The notes beneath the pieces were generated by a model. The model saw nothing but the letters and a program-made list of their open reading frames with translations. It searched no databases and was not told the origin of the DNA. From the NCBI GenBank assembly GCA_016873315.1, contig VGXL01000003.1, positions 1 through 64,000 of the forward strand: a stretch of DNA of 64,000 nt. Direction: 5' to 3'. The stretch comes from Phycisphaerae bacterium (GTDB lineage: Bacteria; Planctomycetota; Phycisphaerae; Phycisphaerales; SM1A02). This document shows, in pieces, positions 15,720-24,896 of the stretch (position 1 is the first letter of the stretch; every line of letters begins with the position of its first letter). The position numbers and the translations under genes were made by a program.

Positions 15720-18700
15720 GGTTGGTCAGCCGCACCGACGCTGGGTTGGTCGGGCGCGTGAGCCGGTGGGGCTGGTGGCTCGACCAAGGGTTCCAGCGAT
15801 GGGTGTGGATCGGAGAGCGTACCTGTCACGCGGATGCGGAGGAATGCGTCGCCCAGGGCACCGAGCACTCGCCCGACCACCGGCAGCCCGCTCCGGCTGT
15901 TCAGCAGCAGATCAATCTCGGAGGTGGACACATTGACTGTGCCTGATCCCTCAAGGGTCATCGAATCGCCTGCAACGCTGAGCCCAGCGAGGGTGGCGAC
16001 ATCGTTCTTGAGCGTGAACTCGCCCGAGGCTCGGTCGAGGCGATCGAAGCCAGGCAAGGAGAACTGCGCCAACTGAAGCAGGCCCAGACCGATCGATCCG
16101 TCGCCGATGGTGAGCCCATACGCCTTGAAGGAACCCTTGCCGATCCTGCCCAACGGCGTGCCGTCGAGTTCGATCCTGGCATCGACGACTCCCGGTCGTG
16201 AACGCGGCGCGTCGCCGCCGATCGCCCACACGCTGCCTTGATGGACAGTGGCATCCAGTCGCCACGATCCATCGGGATCGGCCCAGCCACTGCCCGAGGC
16301 ACTTCCCTCACCGATGGCGAGTCCCACGCGGCTCAGTTCGACGCGCTCGCTGCCGGCGGGACGCACGAGGGAGACCGTGCCGTTGGTCAGCGGGCGTCCG
16401 ATCGCTGAGACGATCGGTGCTGACGCGTCGAGTTGAATCGCGAACCCCGCCGGCAAGGACTCGACGAGCACGGTTGCCGTCCCAGTCGCGCCCTCGATCG
16501 GTGCGACACCGGTGAACGAAGCATCGCGCATCAGCGTCGAGCCACGCACGATCAGGCTGGGCTGGAGCGGCGATGGTCGGACGATCACCTCGAGGTCGGC
16601 CAGATTCAGGTCGCTCCACTGCGCTTGGGCGGTTCGAAGCACGCGTGATGCGGCGTCGCCGAAGACCGACTCGAGTCCTGGGTACCACGAGCCGAGTTCG
16701 GCTCGGCAACTGGCCTGCGCGATGAGTTCGTTCGACGAGGGATCGACGACGCCAGCGACGCGGATCCGTCCGCCGGGCACGCGAGTTTCGTCGAGGTCCA
16801 CCGTGATTCGCTCGTTGGCCAGTCTGACTGAACTACCGCGGTCGAAGGCCACGGGCACGGCGCGATCGCCGCTGCCGATGATGCCCAGATCCGGATGCGC
16901 CGCCGCTTCGATGGAGAGGTCCGCGAGAGGACCGTGCACGCGTGCTCCGAGGTCGAAGCGTGCCTCGAGCGCGCACTCGGCCAGAACCCCGAGGGCCTCG
17001 GGCGCCACGAGCGACAGAGCCTGCCGCACCGCTGGCGCACTCGTCCACAGTCCCTCGGCAGTGATCGACGCGTCGATTGATCCGTCCACCCAAGTGAGAT
17101 CAACGCACGAGGTCGACCAGCCTTCGTCGCTGTGACCTCGTAGGCCGGTGCAGGTCAGCGCGCCGCCGTCCCAGACGGCAAGTCCCCCCATGTCCGTGAA
17201 GGTGGTCCGTGCGCCGTCAGTGAGCACGCTCGCCTCAACTGGCTTGGCCCATGCCGCGATCGATGGACTGGTCACGGCGCCGGTGATGGCGAGCCCACCA
17301 TCGATCCGCACGATCGGCAGCAGACGCTCCCACCAGTCCCGTGCGACGCCACGAACCGCTGGGTCGAGCGCGTCGAGCAGCCAAGGTTCGAGCTCCAATC
17401 CGAAACACTGCGCGTCCAGATCGAGCGCGCCATCGAAGCCGACGATGCCATGGAGGAGACAGCGAGCGTCGTTGCGCCGCGCCTCGATCCCCAAGAACTT
17501 GATGCCGTCGTGGCTGCCCTCAAACACTCCGGTCACGCGGTCGAGCGCGAAGCCGGCGGGCCAGGGGATCACAGTCACGCCGCTCCCACGGGACGGATCG
17601 ATCGTGCAATCGTGCAGGTGCACAGTGAACCGGAAGTCGACATCGCGCGTGGGCGCTGTGGTGGGCGTGACGCGACCATCGATCGAGATTCGACCCGCGG
17701 CACCGAGCTGGCCCAGCACGCGCGCGGCCACGCTGCGTTCGCTGCGCGGCCAATCGATCGGTCGTGCTCCATCTTCGTGCGGGAGGCACGCTAACAGGAG
17801 TGGTGTGATCGGCAGGTCCGTGCAGACGACCTTCAGGTCAGGTCGTAACGGCGCGTCGTGGTCGGTTGGAACGGAAATCGATCCACTCACAAGGCCTCGA
17901 GCCGGTGTGGGCTTGCCGACGGACGACAGTTCCTCGAACGCCAGTCCACCGCCGAGGAACTCCACCGAGTCCTTCCCCAGTTGCACCGCGCCCTCGCGCA
18001 CGCGAACGGGAATCGGCAGGAAACCAAGGACCAAATCGACTTCGTGCAGGTTCACGCGACCGGTGACGAACTCAGGTTGGCCAGTTCCAGGCTCACGGTC
18101 GATCGAGAGATCGAACGACACGCGGCCGCCGGGAACACACAGCGGCGCACCGGGTGGGCAGGTGCCCAGTCCATCGTCGATGAGCCCGGCTTCAGCGAGC
18201 TGCGCCCAGGCCCGACGGTTCATGAGTGTCTCGAAGATGCGGCGTGGTCGCGGCTGGAAGGCCGCGACGAACCGCTCATCAACGACGATGCCCGTGGTCG
18301 ACAACTTGAGCCGCACGCCGGGGTCGTCGATCAGCGGGAACACGGTCCCCGAGAGTTGGATCGGCGCACCACCCGCGCCTGTGCCGCGCAGCGAAACGAT
18401 GTCGGCGCGGTCAGCGTGCACCGCGATGGTTGCCTCGACATCGGTCAGTCTGTAGGTGAACAGGTGGAACGCGCCGACACCGTTGCGCACGGAGATCGTG
18501 GCGTCGCTCGTCACCTCACCTGTTGGATCGCGCCGTGCGACGACCGCGTCGATCCCAAGGTCGACTTGTTCAAGGTTGAAGAATCCGAGCAGGCGAGCCG
18601 CCGCCATGGGCAGAAGCAACGACGGGGGATCGCCCGGCTTGCCGTAACTGACGGTGGCGAGCTTCGCTTCGATGGCGAAGGTGGCCCGCTCGAGCGCGTT

Positions 18701-19801
18701 CGCCAGTGAGCTGCCGCCTGTGGTGGCATCCTCGGGCAGGGTGAGCTCGCCGTTGAAGGTCAGCGTCAAGGGCGCAGCCGATCCATCGGCGACGACGAAT
18801 CGCGCGCGTCCGTCGGACACCGTGACGGTCGTGCCGGCAAAGCGAAGTTCGGCGCGTTCCAAAGTGACCGTTGGCGTGGCGAGCGTGGGCATCGCCTTCA
18901 GACCGGCGAACCGCGCCCAACCTTCCGGGACCCACGCGCTGGGCAGATCGAGCGTGAGCTGCTCAAGCAGGACTTGCGCCGTGAGGCCACCGTGCGGAGC
19001 AACCTGCACGCTGGCCGAACTGATGGATCCGCCAGGATTCAGGTCCAAGATCGCCCGAAGCGACGCCGGCAGCAGCGTGCGGAGCGTCGGCAGGGCTTCG
19101 AGCTGCTGCAAGTTCGCCACTAGGGCACGGCTGCGCTGGTTCACGCTGCCCGAGAGGGCTGTCTGCGAACCTTCAACGCGAAGATCAAAACTTGACCAAC
19201 CCGGTCGATGCGCGTCCGGACCGAGCAGACCAGCGAAGCGCTGGGCTTGGTCGACCTCGAGCTCACCGTGGACCACGGTCGCCCGAAGGACATCGAGCCC
19301 AGTCACCTGCGCTTGGACAATCTCGACGGGCTGCGACTGTCCGCCGCCATCGTCCACCGACGGCGTGAGCGCGGCCATGTTGAGTGCGCCATCCTTCGAG
19401 GGATCCTCGACGATCGACAACACCGCGCCGTCGGCGACGAGCGAGTTGAACACGATGCGCCCCACGATGAGGCTGGGCACATCGAGATCCGCGTCGAGCC
19501 TGTCGATCGCGGCGACGCGGGCTCCGGGGCCAGTCCAGTTGGGTGCATCGAGCGTGACGCCCTCGAGCCGAAGCGCGTCGGGCGCGGTCCATGAGAGTTT
19601 GGCGATCGCCACGGGGCCGCCGAAGACCTTGGAAAAGGCGCGTTCGAGCACGCTGCGCACGAGTGAGCCTTCCCAGATCACGGCCACGACGACGAGCGTT
19701 GCCAGCACGATGCTCGCCAGAATCGTCCGTCGCACGAGCCTGCGCCTGACGCGTCGCGCGTGGCGGAGGAAGGGGTGCTTCGGTCGCCGACGGGCGCTCA
19801 T
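15716..19801 (-). CDS. AsmA-like giant periplasmic protein
   Basis: 1361 residues from the ATG at 19801: a basic start, one transmembrane helix (about 26-45), then a very long beta-rich periplasmic region. The C-terminal segment (SLEGSGTVNVSTSEIDLLL-like, then VGRVLGALGDAFLRIRVTGTL) is typical of AsmA-like proteins. Such proteins are thought to span or approach the periplasm and move phospholipids between membranes. The link to pssA in the same operon fits that role. TACACT at 19808-19813 ends 6 nt before the ATG with no Shine-Dalgarno, so the operon mRNA is probably leaderless. The longer upstream frame overlaps the divergent SDR gene and is rejected. Confidence 0.82.
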   Translation of the reverse strand: MSARRRPKHPFLRHARRVRRRLVRRTILASIVLATLVVVAVIWEGSLVRSVLERAFSKVFGGPVAIAKLSWTAPDALRLEGVTLDAPNWTGPGARVAAIDRLDADLDVPSLIVGRIVFNSLVADGAVLSIVEDPSKDGALNMAALTPSVDDGGGQSQPVEIVQAQVTGLDVLRATVVHGELEVDQAQRFAGLLGPDAHRPGWSSFDLRVEGSQTALSGSVNQRSRALVANLQQLEALPTLRTLLPASLRAILDLNPGGSISSASVQVAPHGGLTAQVLLEQLTLDLPSAWVPEGWARFAGLKAMPTLATPTVTLERAELRFAGTTVTVSDGRARFVVADGSAAPLTLTFNGELTLPEDATTGGSSLANALERATFAIEAKLATVSYGKPGDPPSLLLPMAAARLLGFFNLEQVDLGIDAVVARRDPTGEVTSDATISVRNGVGAFHLFTYRLTDVEATIAVHADRADIVSLRGTGAGGAPIQLSGTVFPLIDDPGVRLKLSTTGIVVDERFVAAFQPRPRRIFETLMNRRAWAQLAEAGLIDDGLGTCPPGAPLCVPGGRVSFDLSIDREPGTGQPEFVTGRVNLHEVDLVLGFLPIPVRVREGAVQLGKDSVEFLGGGLAFEELSSVGKPTPARGLVSGSISVPTDHDAPLRPDLKVVCTDLPITPLLLACLPHEDGARPIDWPRSERSVAARVLGQLGAAGRISIDGRVTPTTAPTRDVDFRFTVHLHDCTIDPSRGSGVTVIPWPAGFALDRVTGVFEGSHDGIKFLGIEARRNDARCLLHGIVGFDGALDLDAQCFGLELEPWLLDALDPAVRGVARDWWERLLPIVRIDGGLAITGAVTSPSIAAWAKPVEASVLTDGARTTFTDMGGLAVWDGGALTCTGLRGHSDEGWSTSCVDLTWVDGSIDASITAEGLWTSAPAVRQALSLVAPEALGVLAECALEARFDLGARVHGPLADLSIEAAAHPDLGIIGSGDRAVPVAFDRGSSVRLANERITVDLDETRVPGGRIRVAGVVDPSSNELIAQASCRAELGSWYPGLESVFGDAASRVLRTAQAQWSDLNLADLEVIVRPSPLQPSLIVRGSTLMRDASFTGVAPIEGATGTATVLVESLPAGFAIQLDASAPIVSAIGRPLTNGTVSLVRPAGSERVELSRVGLAIGEGSASGSGWADPDGSWRLDATVHQGSVWAIGGDAPRSRPGVVDARIELDGTPLGRIGKGSFKAYGLTIGDGSIGLGLLQLAQFSLPGFDRLDRASGEFTLKNDVATLAGLSVAGDSMTLEGSGTVNVSTSEIDLLLNSRSGLPVVGRVLGALGDAFLRIRVTGTLSDPHPSLEPLVEPPAPPAHAPDQPSVGAADQP

Positions 19802-19847
19802 GGATGAAGTGTACGGAGGGGACCCTGCGCAGCCGTATGCTTGGCGC

Positions 19848-19874
19848 ATGCACTCGCACGAGGAACGCCCATGA
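19848..19874 (+). CDS. possible 8-residue leader peptide
   Basis: ATG at 19848 opens MHSHEERP and a TGA (19872-19874) that overlaps the ATG of the SDR gene at 19871. A TATGCT box at 19836-19841 ends 6 nt before this ATG, the same spacing seen at genes with leaderless starts. The GAGGA inside the tiny ORF is the Shine-Dalgarno site of the SDR gene. It may act as a coupling leader rather than a functional peptide. Confidence 0.35.
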   Translation: MHSHEERP

Positions 19875-20596
19875 TGCCACGGGCCATCGTGACCGGCGGG
19901 ACGCACCGTGTTGGGCGGGCCATTGCAGATGCCTTGGCAGCGCGCGGAATGCATGTGCTCGTCACGACGCGTGACGCGGTGCGAGCGCGCTCCTTTGGAT
20001 CGATCGCCTGCCGCGACGGCTCCATCACGGCCGTGCATGCGGACTGCACGACCGACCAGGGCATCAGGACCATCGCGGAGTTGGCCGGATCGAGCCTCCG
20101 CGTCCTCGTGCACAATGCGAGTTCCTACGAGTCGGCCCCGATCGGATCGATCGACCGAGCCGCGATTGAGTCGTCGCTCGCGGTCCATGCGGTTGGTCCG
20201 TTGCTCTTGACGCAGGCGCTCCTTCCGGCCTTGCGCCGCGGGCAGATCGATCACGGCGACGCGTCGGTGGTGGCGATGCTCGACATTCACGCGATGGGTC
20301 GTCCACGAGCCGGTCGTGCCGCGTATCTGATGGGCAAGGCCGCGTTGCACGGTCTCGTCCAGTCGCTGGCCATCGAGTTGGCGCCCACGGTGCGCGTGAA
20401 CGGCGTCGCGCCAGGGGTGGTCGAGTGGGATCAGCAGGCCGATGATGCCGAGCGAACGATGTACGAAGCCCGCATCCCGCTGGCGCGCGCGGGCACGCCC
20501 GACGACGCGGCCGGCGCGGTGTGCTGGCTCGCGCTCGACGCGCTGTATGTTCACGGAACGGTCGTCAAGGTCGACGGCGGTCGCGCGTTGCGCTGA
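19871..20596 (+). CDS. short-chain dehydrogenase/reductase, pteridine-reductase-like
   Basis: A 241-residue Rossmann-fold oxidoreductase. The cofactor loop is TGGTHRVG (8-15), whose Arg suggests NADPH, NAS at 82-84, and catalytic Y152-x3-K156. At the usual catalytic Ser position there is an Asp (D138 in MLDIHAMG), as in pteridine reductase 1 and FolM, which makes dihydropteridine reduction a reasonable guess. The Asp-Tyr spacing is one residue longer than in PTR1. GAGGA lies 6 nt before the ATG. It is divergent from the AsmA operon and converges with the TPR lipoprotein gene. Confidence 0.85.
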   Translation: MMPRAIVTGGTHRVGRAIADALAARGMHVLVTTRDAVRARSFGSIACRDGSITAVHADCTTDQGIRTIAELAGSSLRVLVHNASSYESAPIGSIDRAAIESSLAVHAVGPLLLTQALLPALRRGQIDHGDASVVAMLDIHAMGRPRAGRAAYLMGKAALHGLVQSLAIELAPTVRVNGVAPGVVEWDQQADDAERTMYEARIPLARAGTPDDAAGAVCWLALDALYVHGTVVKVDGGRALR

Positions 20597-20626
20597 TCGC
20601 GGTGGCCCCGCCGGAACCGAAGTCGA

Positions 20627-21739
20627 TCACGGCGCTTGGGGCGGACGATCGCTCGCCTCGATCAGTCGCTGCAAGTCGTTGGCGATCGTGCCGTCAGGTT
20701 GCGCCACGCGAGCCAAGTCAACGCATGCACGCGCGCGCGCTCGATCTCCGGCGCGCAGCCACAGACGACCTGCCTCGCCGGCGGCCAGAGCATCGTGAGG
20801 AGAAGCGAGCGCGAAGTCGTTCCACGCTCGCGCTGCATCGGCTTCCCGATGAAGGTCCAGGAGCGACAGGGCAAGCTCTTCGGTCGCGCCTCGCTGCAGC
20901 CGCTGTCCGGGTGCCAAGGCCATCAGGACATCGATCGCCAGAGCCGGCGCACCGGACTGCCTCAGCACCTTGCTCAGGTTCACCGCCAGACCTGCCTCCG
21001 TCGGGGCCATGGCGGCCGCGCGCCTGGCCATGGTGATCGCTTCGTCGAACGCGCCGAGTTCGGCGTGCAGGCTCGCTTGTGCGGAGATCGGCCACGGAGA
21101 ATCGGGTGCCAGTCGCTGCGCATCCTCGAGCGCGCGGCGAGCCTCTTCGAACTCGCGTCGGCGCAAGTGGGCCAGACCCAGGAGCAGGCGATCTTGCATC
21201 GACGATGGGTCGAGTCCCGCGGCCGTTTCGTAACAGCGGATGGCTCGCTCTGCGTCGCCGGCCATGTCGGCCGCCACACCCTGCGATCGCCAGAGTCCTG
21301 CTTCGCTTGGTGCCATCGTGCAGGCTTCTGCGTAGCGCTCGACGGCCAGACGGCGCCGGGGCAGAGGATCGAGTCCTCGCTCGGCATCGTGCGTTGCGGC
21401 CATGAGCAGTGCGCGCGCCTGCAGTTCCGCGGCAAGTGCACTGGTCGGTTCGAGTTCGCGAAGCCGATCGGCCACCCGAAGCGCTTCGTCGGGAAGCCCC
21501 TCGCGAAGGTAGGTTTCGATCGCCGCCGCAGATGCGGGCACATTCACGCGAGTGGCGTTGGTCGGCGCCTTTCCATCGCAGCCCGCGAGCGCAAGGACGA
21601 CCGCGAGCGCAAGGACGACGACCGCATTCGCGCCGCCGTCGAAACGGACGACCGCATTCGCGCCGCCGTCGTGGACGACGCCCGGAGGCGAGCTCCGCGG
21701 CAGGGACAGACTGGGGCGTGGATATGATCCGTGGCTCAT
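20627..21739 (-). CDS. TPR-repeat lipoprotein
   Basis: About 370 residues. A signal-like hydrophobic stretch ends in the lipobox ALAGC (Cys near residue 54), then about six tetratricopeptide repeats (for example ALRVADRLRELEPTSALAAE, AIRCYETAAGLDPSS). It is likely an outer- or inner-membrane-anchored scaffold. The pre-Cys region is unusually long because of tandem DNA duplications. No other start codon lies between the ATG at 21739 and the lipobox. That ATG overlaps the valS ATG in a shared CATG on opposite strands. A longer TTG start exists at 21781. Confidence 0.75.
   Translation of the reverse strand: MSHGSYPRPSLSLPRSSPPGVVHDGGANAVVRFDGGANAVVVLALAVVLALAGCDGKAPTNATRVNVPASAAAIETYLREGLPDEALRVADRLRELEPTSALAAELQARALLMAATHDAERGLDPLPRRRLAVERYAEACTMAPSEAGLWRSQGVAADMAGDAERAIRCYETAAGLDPSSMQDRLLLGLAHLRRREFEEARRALEDAQRLAPDSPWPISAQASLHAELGAFDEAITMARRAAAMAPTEAGLAVNLSKVLRQSGAPALAIDVLMALAPGQRLQRGATEELALSLLDLHREADAARAWNDFALASPHDALAAGEAGRLWLRAGDRARARACVDLARVAQPDGTIANDLQRLIEASDRPPQAP
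21584..21670. repeat. tandem duplications building a signal peptide
   Basis: Two 18-bp units (21584-21601 and 21602-21619) each encode VVLALA, the hydrophobic core. Two 24-bp units (21617-21640 and 21647-21670, 30-bp period) each encode DGGANAVV. All copies are in frame in the minus-strand TPR lipoprotein gene and lie just before its lipobox. Confidence 0.9.
21723..21728 (+). promoter_or_regulatory. TATGAT -10 box for valS
   Basis: A 5-of-6 match to TATAAT ending 9 nt before the valS ATG. No convincing -35 or Shine-Dalgarno is present, so the start codon would lie within a few bases of the transcription start. Confidence 0.5.
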
Positions 21740-24700
21740 GTCACAGGCCGCTCCCGCATCGACGACTGCAGCCTTGCCCAAATCCTACTCCCCGCGCGAG
21801 CACGAGGCCGCAATCATGCAGCGTTGGGAGTCGGCACGCTGCTTCCACGCCACCACTGGGACGGGCCGCGCGCCGTACTCAATCTTCATCCCGCCGCCCA
21901 ATGTCACGGCGGCGCTGCACCTGGGCCACGCGCTCAACAACACGCTGCAGGATGTTCTGACGCGCGTGCACCGCATGCGCGGTTTCGAGACGCTCTGGTT
22001 GCCGGGAACTGACCACGCCGGCATTGCCACGCAGTCGGTCGTCGAGAAGCGATTGCTCATGCAGGGCAAGCGGCGCACCGACTTCACGCGTGAGGCCTTC
22101 ATCGAAAAGGTGCAGGGGTGGAAGGATGAGTACGAGGCTGTCATCCTGTCGCAGCTCAAGGCCATGGGTTCGAGCTGCGATGTCGAGCGCACGCGATTCA
22201 CCATGGATCCGGTGTGCGCGACCGCAGTGCGCGAGGCGTTCTTCCGGCTCTTCTCGGATGGCCTCATCGACCGCGGCAAGCGCTTGGTCAATTGGGACCC
22301 GGTCTCGCAGACGGCGCTCGCTGACGACGAAGTCGAGATGCACGAAGTGGACGGTCACTTCTGGTACCTGCGGTATCCGCTGGCCGACGGCTCTGGGCAT
22401 GTCACGGTGGCGACCACGCGACCAGAGACGATGCTCGGCGACACCGCAGTCGCAGTGAACCCAAGGGATCCGCGAGCCGCCGCGCTGCGGGGCAAGCGGC
22501 TGCGCCTGCCGATCGTGGGTCGCGAGATCCCGATCGTGGAAGACGACTATGTCGTCATGCCAGCGTCGATGGGCGGCGATCCTTCCGACGCCAAGGCGCA
22601 GTTCGCCACGGGTTTCCTGAAGGTCACGCCAGCGCACGACGCCAACGACTGGGAGATCGGGCGCCGTCATGGACTCGCCGCGATCAATGTGATGGCGCCC
22701 GATGGATCGATCAGCGACCGTCATGGCTGGAGCGATGTCGGCGACGACGCACGCGCCTTCGTCGGCATGACGCGAGAAGCCGCGCGCACGGCGATCGTCG
22801 CGTGGTTCAAGGCCCATGGACTCCTCGAGGAGACTCGTCCGTACCGACACAGCGTCGGCCACTCGTATCGAAGCCATGTTCCCGTCGAGCCGTACTTGAG
22901 CGATCAGTGGTATGTGCGCGTGACCGATGATCGGCTCCGAGGAGCCGCGTTGCGCGCGATGGCGCCCGATCAGGTTGATGGATCGTGGCCCACCGAGATC
23001 GCGCCCCGTTCTGGAGCCGAAGGCGACGGAGAAGTTCGATTCTTCCCGGCCCGGTACGCCAAGACATTCCAGCAGTGGCACGAGAACCTGCGCGATTGGT
23101 GCATCAGTCGCCAACTCTGGTGGGGGCACCGCATTCCGGTCTGGTCCAAGCGCGTGCAGGGTGGTGCTGGTGGCATCGACTTGGCAGCGCACGGGGCGGG
23201 ACACCTGCGCCAGCCCACACAGCATGCCGTGCTCGCGGTCGTGCGCGTCGCTGACGGCGTGCAGGTTTCGCCAAGCGAGGCCACCTCTGGCGAGTTCGAT
23301 CTGCACATCTGCACGCTGACCGACGCCGCGGGCGCGGCGCTCGAACCGCACGGCTTCGTTCGCGACCCCGATGTGCTCGACACCTGGTTCTCCAGCGCGC
23401 TCTGGCCGCTGTCCACGCTCGGATGGCCCGACCCATCGGCCTTCGAGATGGCCGGCATGCTCGATGAGTTCAACCCCAGCGCCGTGCTCAGCACCGCGCG
23501 CGAAATCATCACGCTGTGGGTCAGCCGCATGGTGATGTTCAATCGGTACTTCCTCGGCGGCCGCGTGCCGTTCCGCCATGTCTTCATCCACAGCGTCGTG
23601 CAGGACGGCTTCGGCCAGAAGATGTCCAAGAGTCTCGGCAACGGCCTCGACCCGCGCGATGTGATCGACACGCACGGTGCCGATGCGTTGCGGTTCACGC
23701 TCGTGCAGATGTCGACCTCCACGCAGGATGTGCGGCTCCCGGTTGACATGATCTGCCCGCACACGGGTGAGACCTTCACGCCCAAGACGATCGTGACGGA
23801 CAGCGGCTACACCGTCGCCGCGCCCGTGCAGGAGAGCCCCAAGGCTCCCGGCAAGCGCATGGTGAGTTCCTACGGCGCGGCGTCTGGCACCGCCGAACCC
23901 GGCACGGAGCAGCCGCTGGCGCGGAACACGAGCGCGCGCTTCGACACGGGTCGCAACTTCGCGAACAAACTCTGGAACGCCACGCGGTTCGCGCTTGCGA
24001 ACTTGCCCCAAGGCCGACCGCCCGAGCTCGTCACGGCGGCGCCCGCGTCGATGGCCGATCGGTGGATGCTCGCTCGGCTCGCCCAAGCCGTTGCGACGAT
24101 CGATGCATCGATCGCCGACTACCGCTTCAACGAAGTCGGCGATGCGCTGTACGACGTTGTCTGGCGCGACTTCTGCGATTGGTACCTCGAGTCCATCAAG
24201 CCGACCGTCAAGACCGACCCGCTCCAGCAGCAGTGCCTGCGATCGGTGCTTGACGGCCTGCTCCGCCTGATGCATCCCGTCATGCCGTTCGTCACCGAGA
24301 CCCTGTGGTCCGCCGTGCGAGCGGCCGGCCCTGCGGGCGTGCGCGGTCTGGCACTTCCCGACGGTGAGCTGTGCACGACGGCCTCATGGCCGCGACCCGA
24401 TGCTGCGCTCATCGATGTTGGCGCGCTTCGCGACATGGAGCGCGTTCAGGCGCTCGTCCTGGCGATCCGCAACCTTCGCGGTGAGCGCAAGGTCGATCCC
24501 AAGCGTCGCATCACCTTGCACGCGGCGGCCTCGGCGATGGCCACGATCCTGGCCGGCGAAGGCATCGTGCAGACGCTGGCAGGACTCGACCGGGTCGAAC
24601 CGATGGCCGGCACTCGTCCTGCTGGCGCGCTCGTGTTCGCGCACGACGGCGAGGAACTGTGGCTGGCGAATGTGGTCGATGCTGTCGATGCCGATGCCGA

Positions 24701-24896
24701 GCGCGATCGCTTGTCCAAGCTCATCGCGGAGCGCACGCGAGCCATCGCAGGATTCGAAGCCAAGCTCGGCAATACCGGCTATCTCGCCAAGGCTCCACCA
24801 GCCGTGGTTGAAGAGACGCGCGCGAAGTGTGCGCAAGCACAATCGGATCTGGATGCCGCCCGCAACGCACTCGCCGCGCTGGGGGCAGGCGCGTGA
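21738..24896 (+). CDS. valS: valyl-tRNA synthetase
   Basis: A 1052-residue class I synthetase charging tRNA-Val. The HIGH motif is H61-L-G-H64 in PPPNVTAALHLGHALN, KMSKS is K628-M-S-K-S632, and a connective editing domain lies between them (TTRPETMLGDTAVAVNP). The anticodon-binding domain and a C-terminal coiled-coil arm (RDRLSKLIAERTRAIAGFEAKL) are present. Between DVRLP and the RNFANKLWNATRF helix is an insert of about 60 residues (about 668-735) with a CPHTGE motif, absent from E. coli ValRS. The lipoprotein peptidase gene overlaps its stop by 4 nt. Confidence 0.96.
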   Translation: MSQAAPASTTAALPKSYSPREHEAAIMQRWESARCFHATTGTGRAPYSIFIPPPNVTAALHLGHALNNTLQDVLTRVHRMRGFETLWLPGTDHAGIATQSVVEKRLLMQGKRRTDFTREAFIEKVQGWKDEYEAVILSQLKAMGSSCDVERTRFTMDPVCATAVREAFFRLFSDGLIDRGKRLVNWDPVSQTALADDEVEMHEVDGHFWYLRYPLADGSGHVTVATTRPETMLGDTAVAVNPRDPRAAALRGKRLRLPIVGREIPIVEDDYVVMPASMGGDPSDAKAQFATGFLKVTPAHDANDWEIGRRHGLAAINVMAPDGSISDRHGWSDVGDDARAFVGMTREAARTAIVAWFKAHGLLEETRPYRHSVGHSYRSHVPVEPYLSDQWYVRVTDDRLRGAALRAMAPDQVDGSWPTEIAPRSGAEGDGEVRFFPARYAKTFQQWHENLRDWCISRQLWWGHRIPVWSKRVQGGAGGIDLAAHGAGHLRQPTQHAVLAVVRVADGVQVSPSEATSGEFDLHICTLTDAAGAALEPHGFVRDPDVLDTWFSSALWPLSTLGWPDPSAFEMAGMLDEFNPSAVLSTAREIITLWVSRMVMFNRYFLGGRVPFRHVFIHSVVQDGFGQKMSKSLGNGLDPRDVIDTHGADALRFTLVQMSTSTQDVRLPVDMICPHTGETFTPKTIVTDSGYTVAAPVQESPKAPGKRMVSSYGAASGTAEPGTEQPLARNTSARFDTGRNFANKLWNATRFALANLPQGRPPELVTAAPASMADRWMLARLAQAVATIDASIADYRFNEVGDALYDVVWRDFCDWYLESIKPTVKTDPLQQQCLRSVLDGLLRLMHPVMPFVTETLWSAVRAAGPAGVRGLALPDGELCTTASWPRPDAALIDVGALRDMERVQALVLAIRNLRGERKVDPKRRITLHAAASAMATILAGEGIVQTLAGLDRVEPMAGTRPAGALVFAHDGEELWLANVVDAVDADAERDRLSKLIAERTRAIAGFEAKLGNTGYLAKAPPAVVEETRAKCAQAQSDLDAARNALAALGAGA

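Noticed and set aside
21879-24275. Long minus-strand open frame (798 codons) inside valS
   Set aside because: It lies wholly antisense to a full-length ValRS with all motifs; it is His/Arg-rich, as expected from the opposite strand of GC-rich codons.
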